Origin: Hygrophila difformis
Lineage: Eukaryota > Streptophyta > Magnoliopsida > Lamiales > Acanthaceae
NCBI GenBank assembly: GCA_030278955.1
Contig: JAOANR010000013.1
Span: 45,358,191 to 45,422,190, forward strand
DNA length: 64,000 nucleotides
Direction of reading: 5' to 3'
The notes beneath the pieces are model-generated. The model was not told where the DNA came from. It saw only the letters and a list, made by a program, of their open reading frames with translations, and ran no database searches. How positions within the stretch are numbered: the first letter of the stretch is position 1; every line of letters begins with the position of its first letter. This document shows, one piece after another, positions 34,301-45,640 of the stretch. Made by a program: the position numbers and the translations under genes.

Positions 34301-34984
34301 TGACACTTGGATGTCGGCAAAGGGGTGTTGGAGCCTAAGCCACACAAAGTACAAAGGGATAAAGGGGAGGGATAGGGGGCGGATGGGGAATCGAACCCCC
34401 AACCATAAGGTTGGAAGTCAGGGGACTTGACCATTATGCCAAGTCCTCATCCCCTAGTCAGCGACTGTTGATCCAACAAATAAGAAGCTGGAAATTGAAT
34501 TCTTCTATTTATACATGTATTGAAGATACCATGATAATACCCAATCTTGTATGTGGATTGTATGATCCATATTAATAGCTAAAATACCAAAGATGAAGAA
34601 ACTTGTTTTATGTGTCGAGCTTTTTTGTCAAAATTTTACTGTTGCTATTAGTTTTCGTTGTAATATACTTCATTTGACTAAAGAAATCCTTTATAAACTT
34701 GTTACTTCAATATAGGAGTACTATCTTGTTAGAACTGTTTGGTAAGCTTAACTTCTATATTCTGATATGCTGTGACTGACCATTGTGGAACGGTCTTCAT
34801 TGATACTGAGAATTTGAACCGTGCTCAATTGGTGTGCGTTGATGAATAATGACTTTTCAGAATGATCAAAGAGGCAGAAGCCAATGGGCTGAAGCTTACG
34901 CCTCAGTATTTGGAACTTAAATTCATTGAGTCAATTGCCAACAACTCTAAGATTTACTATGGCGACAGGGTAAAGTTTTTCTTG

Positions 34985-35021
<37 letters not shown>

Positions 35022-35155
35022 GCCACCTTTCAACCAATTGCTGGTTCATACAGGTGCGTAGCATGGTTCTGGATCAAAGGTTGCTGGGCAATTTCTTACA
35101 AGATGTTATCAACAAAGGGAACCTTGAAACTGCAGCAGGCAAGTCCTCATTCTAA
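31390..35155 (+). CDS. Erlin-like SPFH (band 7) protein
   Basis: Nine exons: 31390-31509, 32275-32395, 32496-32563, 32704-32763, 32840-32998, 33168-33314, 33924-34138, 34861-34969 and 35054-35155 (1101 bp, 366 residues). An N-terminal membrane segment (FSAILTVLIAFLAIFG) is followed by the SPFH domain. Erlin signatures include VPEGHVGVYWRGGALL, VRDIPCGTKGGVMINFEKIEVVNRLH, DKIHHEINQFCSAHSLQQVY, RVTKPSIPESIRRNFEQMEEE and a long E/K/A coiled coil ending KIYYGDR. Erlins form ER-membrane complexes linked to ER-associated degradation and lipid sensing. All introns are GT-AG except intron 5, which starts CAG|GAAAGT. Intron 7 carries a SINE. Length and exon content fit an intact gene. Confidence 0.94.
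34277..34456 (-). mobile_element. tRNA-derived SINE in Erlin intron 7
   Basis: On the minus strand it starts GGGGATGAGGACTTGGC, with A-box TGGCATAATGG and B-box GGTTCGATTCC. It ends in a poly(A) tail (T-run at 34280-34290 on the plus strand). It is flanked by 13-bp direct repeats GTCAGCTACTGTT (34263) and GTCAGCGACTGTT (34457), which differ at one base. Confidence 0.9.
34987..35017. repeat. (CT)n microsatellite in Erlin intron 8
   Basis: About fifteen CT units lie just after the donor of exon 8. Confidence 0.95.
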
Positions 35156-36554
35156 TATTACCATCTTTTTACCAGTAAAAAGCTATTCTGGTCTTGGATG
35201 TCTGGAAAGATGTTTTGCTTTTGGTTGTTTTGTTTTGAAAGGATTATGTGATGGAAAAGACATGTAATGTAGTAAAAGTAAATATTTGAGTTGATGGTTT
35301 TTTAACTCTTTTTTTTTAAAAAAAAAAATTGTATAAAGTACTACTTATTGTGTAATGATTTGATAATGTGACTATTAAATATTCTTTACATTTAAGAGAG
35401 TGTTGTTGAACAACGTATCTTTTACAGGAAAATGTGAAAATACTAAAATCCAAGCATAAGCCTATGTTTCTTGTTGGGTTGTGACCACCGAAACATTTTG
35501 TGAGACTTCTGTGGTTGGATTACTACAGTTTTGTTTGCAAGAAAAGAACAAACACAGCAAGACTGAAGAGTATAATGTACAGCACACCACTGCTTGTTTC
35601 TTTTTAAATTTGTGATTTGTCCATGTGAATCCGATTCAATGGTCGATGGCAAATTCATGTGCATCCAACTGTATAATTTGTACAATAGAATAAAAAGTGG
35701 GTTTGAAGAAAGGGGGGTTGTTCAATGGTCGACATCACCCAAATACTAATATATTCACTAGTTTTTTCTCTCACAATCACGTGTGTTGACTTACTCTGTG
35801 AGAACATGGGACTTGTAATTTTCTCCAACCATCAAGGGTGATTTTCACTGTGGGTGAGTCGAGCTCGAGTACTTATTCAAGATTGAATTTATAAAAAACA
35901 TTTGGGCTCGATATAGGAAATGTATTAATATTTATTTAATATAATGTTTTTACTCAGATAATTTTTTTAATAATGAAAGCAATTAACTTGGCAAGCAAAA
36001 AAGCATAGTTATATGATTTTATCCTATTGTATAACAATTATAAAAAAAAACAAATTAATAACAATTCAAACATTAATGCTACTTATATTTAAATACTTTT
36101 TTTAAATTTACTGACAAATCAAATTCAGAAAAACACCTTCAAAATTACATATAAACCCATATTAACAAAACAGTACCATTTTAATCTGACTATAGAATCA
36201 TCATACTTACACTTTAAACATAAAAATGAATAAATAAATAAATAAAAATGAAATAGAGGAAGTGTTTTATACTCTAAGGATGGCACCATTGCGTGATCCT
36301 TTTTTTTCCAATTAGACCATTAGTTGCTATACTTACTAGCAACATCCCATATATTAATTGCTCCTGTTGAATTTTTTCTATGAAATTGTGGAAGTCAAAC
36401 ATAACTTATTAAATAAATAAATGTGCACCTCTCGATTACATTTTAAAAGGGTTCACGATGTGCTATGCTATTAATTTTTATTTGATAGATGACAAATAAA
36501 TGCATCATTATTATATAAGATAGTGTATTAGTGTGGTATACCAATTTAAATTTC
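35156..36554. other. Intergenic, no gene seen
   Basis: This begins with the Erlin 3' region, then A/T-rich DNA with homopolymers near 35310-35330. The short ORF at 35443-35685 lacks any recognisable domain. Confidence 0.6.
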
Positions 36555-36706
36555 AATGCTGGAAATTGGTGGTGGGAATCCATGCCACACAAATTACAAA
36601 AGGGGGAATAAAAGGAAGGGATAGGGGGGCCGGTGGGGATCGAATCTCCAATATTCCGTTGGAAATCTATGGCCTTAACCATTTGGGCTAAGTCCCCATT
36701 CCTAAA
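36555..36706 (-). mobile_element. SINE, same family as 34277-34456
   Basis: Minus strand: AATGGGGACTTAGCCCAAATGG (A-box TAGCCCAAATGG), B-box GATTCGATCCCC, then the shared 3' body (GGGGG...CATGGATTCCCACCACC). No clear target duplication was found. DNA to 37672 is A/T-rich without a gene. Confidence 0.75.
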
Positions 36707-37686
36707 AAAACTCATCAATTGAAAAGTAGTGTTAGATATAATACACAAAATTTATTTGCTAAGATGAGGGGTGAATATTTTAGGCACATTTTGAGGCATT
36801 ACATGGAAGGGGAATATTTTATATATTTTTTGATTTTCTTATAATTTGATTAGTCAATGTTTCACTAAAGTAGGGGATTGTATTTTAAAGAATTATAATT
36901 GGAAAATTAGGGTGAATAAGTTCAACCAATTACCATAGGATAGTGACATTAATAGAATAACCATCCAGGTAAGGCATGCTTATTTAAAGATCTCTTGATA
37001 GGATCTACACATTAGACTCCAGCAAAAATGCCAAACATATATAAATGAGCAATAATTAGGCTTTAACATAACAAGCAAATACCAAATTCTCATTCAACTA
37101 GTTTGAATTCTTTTATATTTTGTTTCATACAAAATGTCACATATTTATTGATAAAAGATATTCTAAAGCCAATTAAGTTACTATCCAGACTAGGGAGAAT
37201 ATGGAAATGCGGACGTGTTCCATCAAAGAGAAGGGAATGCTACACGTCAACATGTTGTGAAATCCTTCCATTATGAGTCAATAAATATCAATGGAAAGTA
37301 GATTTGTTAGTCCCCAATTAATGGGCATAATTTGTGGAAGATTTGTAACTTCCACTTTCATAATAGATCAAATAAAAACTTAGCAAAATAGATTCAAACA
37401 CTGCATTTTTCATATTAATTGAAATTTTATGAAAATATTAGTCAAGAACCAATTACTACATAACAAGGGTAAAAGATTCAAGAATTTTAATTAACAAATG
37501 GAGCACTACATACACAAAAAAATAAATAAATACAATCACCAATCTCTCAATCAAAAAATATTCAGTTTAATTCGAAACAAATTTAGTAAGTTGTAGCACA
37601 TATAATAGTACGATTCATCACGGGTGTGTAGCATAGATCATAGCAGTATATAGCATTATTTACTATTAGCTATTTTCCCATACTAT

Positions 37687-37746
37687 TTTTTTTTTGGAGG
37701 AGCCATTGAAGGCCTGGAAAGGGGTGGTGGGAGCCCATGCCACAAC
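37687..37746 (-). mobile_element. 5'-truncated SINE with 14-bp TSD
   Basis: A 60-bp insert (T-run then GGAGGAGCCATTGAAGG and GTGGTGGGAGCCCATG) matches the 3' end of the local SINE family. It is flanked by perfect TTTTCCCATACTAT at 37673-37686 and 37747-37760. Confidence 0.88.
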
Positions 37747-37747
37747 T

Positions 37748-37987
37748 TTTCCCATACTATTTACTATAGCATCAGTTAAACAGATATAGAACACAATGTG
37801 AACTGGTTGGCAGCACATACTATTAACTATTTTCCCATACTATTTACTAAAAACATCAGTTAAACAGATACAGAACACAATGTAAACTGGTTGGCAGCAC
37901 ATATTATTTACTATTTTCCAATACTATTTACTATAGCATTAGTTAAACAGATACATAACACAATGTGAATTGGTTGGCAGCATATGT
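37748..37987. repeat. Three tandem copies of an 84-bp unit
   Basis: Units start at about 37748, 37831 and 37915. Each holds CCATACTATTTACTA, CAGTTAAACAGATA, CACAATGT and GGTTGGCAGCA. Spacing is 83-84 bp. A partial fourth copy lies left of the SINE. The flanks 37990-38524 show no gene. Confidence 0.9.
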
Positions 37988-38524
37988 ATGCATAATTTAA
38001 TTAGTAATTCTGTTGACATGCCGTAGTAAATAGAATGGGTGTGTTCAGTAGAAGATTGATAGAACATGTTTATGCAATTAATATAGCACATAGATTCTGT
38101 TATAGCAGCACAAAAAATTCGGACAATTAGATTCTGACAATATTCTTTGGCCCACCATACGTGTAACAATATATTCATTCACAACAAAGTCCACGGTTGT
38201 AGGAACAAAAAATGTAACATCCCTAAATTAAGACCAATTAGTAAAACTATAAAAAGGAAAGAAAATAATGGAATATACTGTCGTAAAATAATAGCACAAC
38301 GCATTCACACAAAAAGCACCTCTGGAAATCCAGAGTCAGGATACAAACCCGCTCCATCTAAAGCAAGGGTGATGAATTTGTCTAATTCGAGTTGAAACAA
38401 GGTGTTTATTCATTTTATGCCCAACAGTATTTTTTTCCTAAAATATTTTTCATTTATTTATTTAAAGAGGTTTAAAGATAAAACCTTATTTAAGCTACTC
38501 AAGACAAATCAATTATTACATTAT

Positions 38525-38668
38525 TAGTGTTTGGTGGGGTCGTGGGAATGAGGACTTAGCCATTGGTCAAGTCTCCTACTTCCAACTTCGATTTTTCACC
38601 CGGCCCTCTATTCATCCTCATTATACTTTTGTAATTGTATGGCATGGGCTCCTACGACCTATTTCTTA
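38525..38668 (+). mobile_element. Diverged SINE copy, plus strand
   Basis: The sequence GGGAATGAGGACTTAGCC...GGTCAAGTCTCC, followed by CATGGGCTCC near the end, matches the local SINE family. The B-box is decayed. The following stretch to 39536 has no recognisable gene. Confidence 0.65.
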
Positions 38669-39536
38669 ATCTGTATTGACACGTTCGTGCATATAATCAA
38701 CATAATTTTCATAACACATATCTATAGTAAATATAGTGCACCATGCTCACGACGACACTTGAGACATTAGTTCCAAAAAAATGCTTTTCTTGATGAAATT
38801 TGAGAAGAGTATTATGAAGATTGATTTTCTTGACAAATGGCGAACAACAAGAGAGCATAGAGGAGTATGGAGAAACACATCTTTAACATATAGGGGCATG
38901 AGTCTTCAACCCGTAGGTATTTAGTGAACGGTGAAAAAAAAAAATTAGTGTTAAACAATACTGATAAACAAAACAACAGGTGATAAACAAACAAAAAAAT
39001 TCCTTAAAAAAAACAAACAAAAAAATTAAATAAATAAAAGAAGAAGAAGAAGATTAAATTCTTGTCAAGACAAGCGAAACCTAAGAAAGATTAGATCCAC
39101 AAACAAAATTTGGTGAAAAGACCCAAATCAAATTGTATTGAATTGATTCAAGGAAGCTCTTGGAATCCCAAAAAACCAAAATAAATTCAGAGAGTGATCA
39201 AACTTCAACGATACAATTTGTTTACCTCAGCGATGTAACCTATATAAATGAGCGAGCGATTATGCTGTATTCAGCAATGTGGAACTATGCAAACATAGGA
39301 GCATATTGAAAGAGAAAACATAACTTTATATTATTTAGATAAACATTAGCAACTTAGTTTTGTCAATGTTAGCGAAGTTGTTGTGTTCATGCCAGCGGCA
39401 TTGTTAGTTTATTTCAGCGACGTTGTGTTTTAGATTCAACGACTTGTAAATTAAAGACATTGTAACATTGAATAAAACATAGATATATAAACAAACTACA
39501 AGGATTCTCCTATCAACAAAGAAAAAACATAGAAAT

Positions 39537-40268
39537 CTAGTCCCTCCAAAACTGTCCTATCATGTCCTTTAACTTAGGAAGGAGTTCATCCCATTCTTCA
39601 TTAAGGATTCTTCTATGGGCATCAACATTATTGGTGGTTCTCTTCAACAAAGCTTGGAACCGTTGGAATTCTGGTACGGGCATGACGTGGAGGGACCCTT
39701 GTGGAAGTATGTCGAGATGTTTGCTGATGGCTTCGACAAGGGGTCATGTAGAAATTCATGGATGGGAGGCTCACACCTAAAACCAATTGATAATAGGTAG
39801 AGTTGCTCTCAATCCATATAAGGTAGTAAAGGAAACCATTATAACCGATGTGGGATACCCCAACACCCTCCCCTCGAGATGATATCATCTCGAAATCAAA
39901 TTCAAATTCAAATTCAGAATCAAATATATCCAACTCGAGCAACCATAGCTCTGATACCATGTAGAAGTTTCATGGATGGGAGGCTCACACCTAAAACCAA
40001 TTGGTGATAGGTAGAGTTGCCTTCAATCCATATAAGGTGGTAAAGGGAACCATTATAACCGATGTGGGATACCCCAACAGGTCACGTAGCAAAGGGACTC
40101 TTTTGCACGCTCAGTGGCTGGGTCCTCTTCCACTACCCTTTCCATAAATGATGGTGCCTTGTTGAGGAGAGTGTCATAGATGGTCTCAAAATGTTGACCA
40201 CGTTGAACTCGCTTAAGAATGTGGAGAATGTCAAGTGCATGGTCACCTATAGGATGTGGATTCACAAG
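39537..40268 (-). pseudogene. Unidentified gene remnant split by a TRIM element
   Basis: The minus-strand frame EFLVNPHPIGDHALDILHIL...RVVEEDPATERAKESLCYV runs to the TRIM. After removal of the TRIM and one GGTCA, coding continues one frame away as LVEAISKHLDILPQGSLH...FQRFQALLKRT and ends at TAG 39537. A TATAAATG box lies upstream near 40400. I do not recognise the family. The frame change at the insertion site and the short span suggest a fragment, possibly of a transposon-carried gene. Confidence 0.5.
39747..40079 (-). mobile_element. TRIM (miniature LTR retrotransposon)
   Basis: The 333-bp element has LTRs 39747-39865 (119 bp) and 39960-40079 (120 bp), both TGTAGAA...CCCCAACA. A primer-site complement for initiator tRNA-Met (GCTCTGATACCA, 39948-39959) lies inside the right LTR, and a polypurine tract complement (CCCTCCCCTCGAG) follows the left LTR. 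The 5-bp TSD GGTCA is at 39742-39746 and 40080-40084. It has no coding capacity. Confidence 0.95.
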
Positions 40269-40423
40269 GAATTCATCTATCTCCTGTGTGGCCAGTTACG
40301 GTCATCAGTCGGACAACGGTTTGGAAACATTATGGACAATAATAATAAAAAAAAGGGAGGATGGGTTGGGGAAATTAGAAAAACTGAGGTTCCCATTTAT
40401 AGATAGATGGCATGTGACTAGGG

Positions 40424-41076
40424 TTGTAAACGAATCGAAACGAATACTATAATATTCGCTTTGATTTGATAAATTTTTCAAATATTATTGAATCGAATCG
40501 AATTATTCTATAAGCCAATTTAATATTTAATAAAATTAATTTTAAATTATTGAACTTAAATATTTAGTTTGATTTATAGATAAAATTTAGTATTTAAATA
40601 TTATATATAATTATATTTATATTAATAGGTAGATATAATCACTAAAATTAAATTTGAAATTATTTAGCAAAATTAATTTATACTTCTTCCGTTCCTTTTT
40701 ATTTGACACGGTAGGAGTTTTGTTACTATTCATTGAGTAACTTTGATTCGACTTTTTAATACGATTATATATGACAAAATATAGTCAAATGAGATCTTGT
40801 TAGATTCTTCTAATCGCATAGATTTAGAATATCAAAGTTTCATAATTTTTACTTGTACGCAATTTGAGTTATTGAAGATTGAAAATGTATATTGGATTGC
40901 GTGAAATTTGGGTCCGTGACAATTAAAAATGAACGGAGGAAGAAGTATTATACATCAAAATTTCGAATAATTTTGAATGAATCATGAATCAAACAAAAAA
41001 TATTTGATTCATTTATAACAAACAAAATATATTCAGACTCTCATAGGGTAATTAAACGAATCATAGGTGCACATTT
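40424..41076. other. Decayed transposon-like A/T-rich block
   Basis: It starts CTAGGGTTGTAAACGAATCG, resembling ends of the TAGGGGTGTAAACGAG family at 46287, and hosts a MITE at 40681-40947. The far end is not resolved and no gene was seen. Confidence 0.35.
40681..40947. mobile_element. Stowaway/Mariner-like MITE (CTCCCTCCGT family)
   Basis: Terminal inverted repeats TACTTCTTCCGTTCC and GAACGGAGGAAGAAGTA. The interior holds the family words AGTCAAATGAGATCTTGTTAG and GTCCGTGACAATT. Confidence 0.8.
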
Positions 41077-41091
41077 AACTAAGGGCTCTAT

Positions 41092-41123
41092 TGTTATCCG
41101 GCTTCGGCTTTTTCAAAAAAAAA
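41092..41123 (+). mobile_element. Extremely truncated retroposon with 15-bp TSD
   Basis: A 32-bp insert (TGTTATCCGGCTTCGGCTTT then an A-run) lies between perfect copies of AACTAAGGGCTCTAT at 41077-41091 and 41124-41138. The insert resembles the 3' tail of the LINE fragment at 42458. Confidence 0.8.
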
Positions 41124-41567
41124 AACTAAGGGCTCTATCAGCGATAGCCCATGTTGCATTTTTCAAACGTTTTTCCAGATTGAAGTAACCACATCGTGTA
41201 TACTGTTGAGAGGGAAAAAAAAATATTATTAGTGTTTGGTGTAAATATTCCTACATTAAAATAAAGGGCAAATACCAAATAAATACCCACCACTAAAATA
41301 AACATGTATTCATGAGTAAGAAAATACTTACATTAAACAAAAAGTCCAAAGTCCAAACAGGACTGTTGAAGAGATCCTATCTGATTTCTGGAATCTCGCA
41401 AGATATTCCATCACCAGCCGCCCCTACAAAACCTCATAAATGATACCTTTCCGTTCCCTGTCAAGATGTTCTGTCTTAGCTGCATTTTTTTTTTTTTTTA
41501 ACAGAACAATGTATAGAGGCTAGGAAATGGGTGGTAGTTTTTAGCTTGTCTGGTTAAGAAGTAGTAC

Positions 41568-41829
41568 TACTCTCTCCGTCTTACTTAACTTGTCTTGTTT
41601 CACTTTTGCACATAATCCAATATACTTTTTCAACCGCTAATATCTCAAGATGTGTATAACAAAAAATTATGTAAAATATATATTCTAAAACTACATGATT
41701 ATACGATTCTAATAAGACCAACTCGACTATATTTTCCAAATACATACATGCAATAAAATCGAGTCAAAGTAGAATCATGAACAGTGTCAAAACATCAAAC
41801 ATAATACATTAGCTGGTACGGAGGGAATA
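41568..41829. mobile_element. Stowaway/Mariner-like MITE, diverged
   Basis: Ends TACTCTCTCCGTCTTAC and GGTACGGAGGGAATA. Just left of it, 41487-41550 resembles the 3' part of the local SINE (T-run, then GGAAATGGGTGGTAG). Spacer 41830-42446 has no gene. Confidence 0.7.
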
Positions 41830-42457
41830 TTTGTTTTTCAACTAATAATATTTTAAAATATATTTAAACAAAAATTATATAAAATTTACTATATGTTAAA
41901 ATCATGCGGTTGAACGAAATCTCACAAAAAAAAATCAAACTCAACTAGGTTAAGTGAATCTAATAAAATCAAACTCTAACATTTTTTTATCTTTTTAAAT
42001 CAAAATTAAATAATGAAAAATAATAATATAACTGATGTAACAGTTTCTCAATATTATTGCGCTAATAAAAAAATAGAAGAAAATGATCTCTCACAATTAT
42101 GGCTCCAACCAAACGCAGTTGGCCTGAGTGGTATGAGGCTCTGACAGTTTAAGCAAAAGTTTTGGGTCCAATGTGGCTTGGGATACCCGGTATATTTTTA
42201 ACTATTCTTAACTAGCTAATTTTGAAGTCTTATTTTGTTATATATGCTAGAGTTTGATTTTGACGGCAATCCCAACATATTTTTGTAATATCTATTTTTA
42301 TTATCACTTTACTGTTTTTTTTAATTTAGCCTTATAACGAATCATATAAAATCATCCAAAGTCAGCTAGTTGGAAATAATAATTGCAATGTAGCAATTAA
42401 AAAACGAAGAAAATATTTATCATATTGCACTTACAACAAATTTAAAATTCTTGATCA

Positions 42458-42653
42458 ACTTAGTACCTCGCTATTGTAATAAGGCGGCTGACTCCCTCAT
42501 CAAAGGACGGTCTTGGATAGGGAATGTTCAACATTCGTTCGCCCCCGGATTTTATGTTTGATGTTCTAAATTCTGACCGCTTTGGTCATGTACAAACTAT
42601 GCAAGCTTTTGAGTAATATAGGCTTCCGCCCTCCTTTTTTCCCCAAAAAAAAT
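42458..42653 (+). mobile_element. 5'-truncated LINE with 11-bp TSD
   Basis: An in-frame tail CNKAADSLIKGRSWIGN ending FAPGFYV-stop resembles the RNase H-like C-terminus of plant L1-type LINE ORF2. A short 3' UTR and A-run follow. Perfect ATTCTTGATCA flanks it at 42447-42457 and 42654-42664. Confidence 0.85.
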
Positions 42654-42692
42654 ATTCTTGATCATAATGTGGCACGAGATACACGGTATACC

Positions 42693-42718
42693 TAATAATA
42701 ATAATAATAATAATAATA
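42693..42718. repeat. (AAT)n microsatellite
   Basis: About eight AAT units lie downstream of the LINE fragment. Confidence 0.9.
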
Positions 42719-42976
42719 GTAATTAAGATTCAGCCAAAAACCAAACCACTGCTCCCACCTTCTTGGTCAATGCTCAGCTGAAGATAAGAGTTATCTGTGG
42801 GGGTTGTAAGATACTTCAGTATTTATACAAATCTTTCAGTTGTCTAAAATAGTGGGGTCTTCCGGATTCAGAATTTCCGTTTCACCAACTCCCTTTCTAC
42901 GATGAATTGAAGCTTTTCAGTTTTATATGCGCACAGTTGCGTCAAACATTTCGGCCAATTTTCTTTTGACAAAGCT

Positions 42977-42983
42977 TATAAAG
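42977..42983 (+). promoter_or_regulatory. Possible TATA box of the ureide permease gene
   Basis: TATAAAG lies about 230 bp before the ATG. It is the best TATA candidate in the upstream region, with no direct support. Confidence 0.3.
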
Positions 42984-43210
42984 TACCAAATCCCAAAATT
43001 CAAACCAAGTGCGTAGCTTCCATTTCCCAAGTTCTATACTATTTGTCTGCAACTGAAACTGTCAACTGGGCTATGATAAAAATCTAGTCTTGGAACTGTT
43101 TCTGCGAAATCATTTCTTGCAGGATTGCCCATCGAGTGTTTTCGGACTAACCGATCGTTGTCGTTCTCGTTTCCTCGATCTCAGCGGAGAGTTTGTTTGA
43201 AATTCGAAAA

Positions 43211-45640
43211 ATGTATTTGGTGGAGAGCAAAGGAGGAGCAATAGCTTGTATGCTGCTTTCCCTGTTTTTCTTGGGGACATGGCCGGCATTGCTCACTCTG
43301 CTCGAAAGGCGAGGCCGTCTCCCCCAGCACACTTATCTCGATTACACAGTCACCAATCTTCTTGCTGCCGTCATCATCGCTTTTACCTTTGGAGAAATCG
43401 GAAGCAGCACTCATGAGAGGCCCAATTTCATTACCCAGCTCTCTCAGGTTCGATCACTTCCCCGTCCTAACGCACCCTTTTGTTTATCTCAGGTTTGATT
43501 GAATGACCGTGTTGTTTAAAAGCTATTATGTAAAGTTGTTGTCTTTAGTGTGATCATGTAAATTGGTATTCTTATTAGCCTTTAGGAATGGATGAAATTA
43601 GGGATGTCAATTTCAGGTTTCGTGTCTGTGTTAATGTTGAATTGATTGTATAATATTTCAGGTCGGGTTTCGGGTCGACCTGATTTCGAAAAAAACCCAA
43701 AATGGCCAAACCCAAACATGAATTTTTTTCGTGTCGTTCGGGTTCTTTTTTCGGCCAAAATTGACACAATTTCAGGTTTCGCATCATGTTCGTGTCGTGT
43801 TTAGCAGGTGGTATAATATTTCAGGTTGAGTATCGGGTCGACTTGATTTGAAAAAAAAACCCAAATTACACCCTAAACCTGAAATTTTTCGGATTCGTTT
43901 TTTCTGGTTCGTGTCCAAATCGACACCCTGATGTTTTTGAGCAATTTCTAGACAGACATATCAATTAGGCAACATTTTATTTGGACAGGATAACTGGCCT
44001 AGTGTGTTGTTTGCAATGGCTGGTGGGATTGTGCTGAGTCTCGGTAACCTGGCGACGCAATATGCTTGGGCGTTCGTCGGTCTGTCTGTGACTGAGGTCA
44101 TCACCTCAAGCATAACCGTCGTCATTGGTACATGTTTGCCCTTCCCTTTCTTTTATCCTTGTTTTTATTTCCTCTCTTTTGGGGTCTTGTATCATCTGAG
44201 TTTTGTTTTACATATGTTGCAATGGTTTTGATTATCCAGGCACGACGTTGAACTATTTCCTGGACGACAAAATCAACAGAGCTGAGATCTTGTTCCCCGG
44301 TGTTGGATGCTTTCTAATCGCGGTTTGTTTAGGATCTGCTGTGCATTCATCCAACAGTGCAGATAACAAAGCCAAACTCAGAAGTCTACCAAATGGCAAC
44401 CAAAATGGGGCACAGTATGTATGCCTTTTTTTTTTTCCGCGTAAAATTCATCAATTTTTCGATATGGATGTATAGTTGAAACTTTGCGAAAACTGGACAG
44501 GATAAAGAACACTACTGATGACTCCAAGCAAACATATCCAGATAAAGGTAACATAATAAATATATCTGTGTCCAATACTGTACTTGTGTCCATTCCTTAC
44601 ATTTAACTTTGTGCACTGAAAATAAAAACTGAATCTACAAAGATGTGGAGAAAGCAAAGTTTGGCACAGCAGATTTTCTCATAGAGCTTGAGAACAGAAG
44701 GTCAATCAAGGTACTTGAGCCTTTCGAAAAGATTACATTTTTAGGCATTGGATGGATAGCCTAGCCTAGCTTTTTTAGCTTATAAGTATGTGATGATTTA
44801 CATTTTACATTCAGGTTCTTGGAAAGGGGATGTTTATTGGGCTGGCGATAACTTTCTTCGCGGGGTTTTGCTTCTCCCTCTTCTCCCCGGCATTCAATTT
44901 GGCGACCAACGACCAATGGCACACCCTGAAACCCGGGGTTCCCCACCTGAGTGTTTACACAGCATTCTTCTACTTCTCAGTGTCCTGCTTTGTGGTTGCT
45001 GTCATTCTCAACATCAGCTTCCTGTATCGCCCCGTTTTGCACCTCCCAAAAACGTCGTTCAGGGCGTACATATCCGACTGGAATGGCCGTGGATGGGCCC
45101 TTCTGGCTGGCCTTCTCTGTGGATTTGGGAACGGGCTGCAGTTCATGGGAGGTCAGGCTGCCGGATACGCTGCAGCTGATGCTGTTCAGGTTAGTTCAGC
45201 AATGAAGCGACAAGAAAATAGATTATCTGAATATTGCATTTTCAAAACGCAAATAATCAGTTTAACACTCAAAATTGGTGCTGCAAACCATATTATTTGC
45301 GTTTTGAAAATGCAATATTCAGATAATCAGTTTCATATCGCTTATCCAAACGCCCACGAAAAACATGTCTATGACTATTTGTGATTTTGTCGCTAGTAAT
45401 TTCTGTCGCTAGATGGTTTTGTGGCGTGAAGTTGTCACTAACGACTCTCTCTTTTTTTTTTTTTTTTTTTTTCTCGGGCGATGACAGGCACTGCCGCTGG
45501 TAAGCACGTTTTGGGGAGTATTGCTGTTTGGAGAGTACAGGAGATCGTCGAGGAGAACGTACGTGCTGCTCGTGGGCATGTTGTCGATGTTTATCGTTGC
45601 TGTGGGCGTTCTTATGGCTTCGTCAGGTCATCGTAAGTGA
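43211..45640 (+). CDS. UPS: Ureide permease (purine-derivative transporter)
   Basis: Seven exons: 43211-43447, 43989-44127, 44240-44414, 44501-44547, 44643-44710, 44815-45189 and 45488-45640. All are GT-AG and sum to 1194 bp (397 residues), the usual UPS length. About ten membrane segments are visible (GGAIACMLLSLFFLGTWPAL, LLAAVIIAFTFGEIG, VLFAMAGGIVLSLGNLATQY, GMFIGLAITFFAGFCFSLFS, TYVLLVGMLSMFIVAVGVLM). A hydrophilic central loop carries a short acidic segment. Family signatures include HTYLDYTVTNLL, TTLNYFLDD and CGFGNGLQFMGGQAAGYAAADAVQ. UPS proteins move allantoin, uracil and related oxo-heterocycles across plasma and endomembranes with protons. Intron 1 carries a MITE-like insert and intron 6 a perfect fold-back repeat. 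Confidence 0.94.
43599..43929. mobile_element. Possible MITE in ureide permease intron 1
   Basis: Ends TAGGGATGTCAATTT and AAATCGACACCCT form imperfect inverted repeats. The flanks GATGAAAT and GATGTTTT share five of eight bases, hinting at a hAT-type duplication. The interior repeats TATAATATTTCAGGT and GGGTCGAC words. Confidence 0.5.
45221..45328. repeat. Perfect fold-back repeat in ureide permease intron 6
   Basis: Arms of 37 bp at 45221-45257 and 45292-45328 are exact reverse complements around a 34-nt loop. Weaker pairing (AAGCGA...GAAA) extends outward. It is probably a fold-back MITE. A T-run lies at 45452-45470. Spacer 45641-46278 shows only 3' UTR and A/T-rich DNA. Confidence 0.9.

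Noticed and set aside
34365..34456. tRNA-like sequence with A and B boxes
   Set aside because: It is followed by a SINE body and poly(A), flanked by a TSD and lacks a cloverleaf consistent with a functional tRNA.
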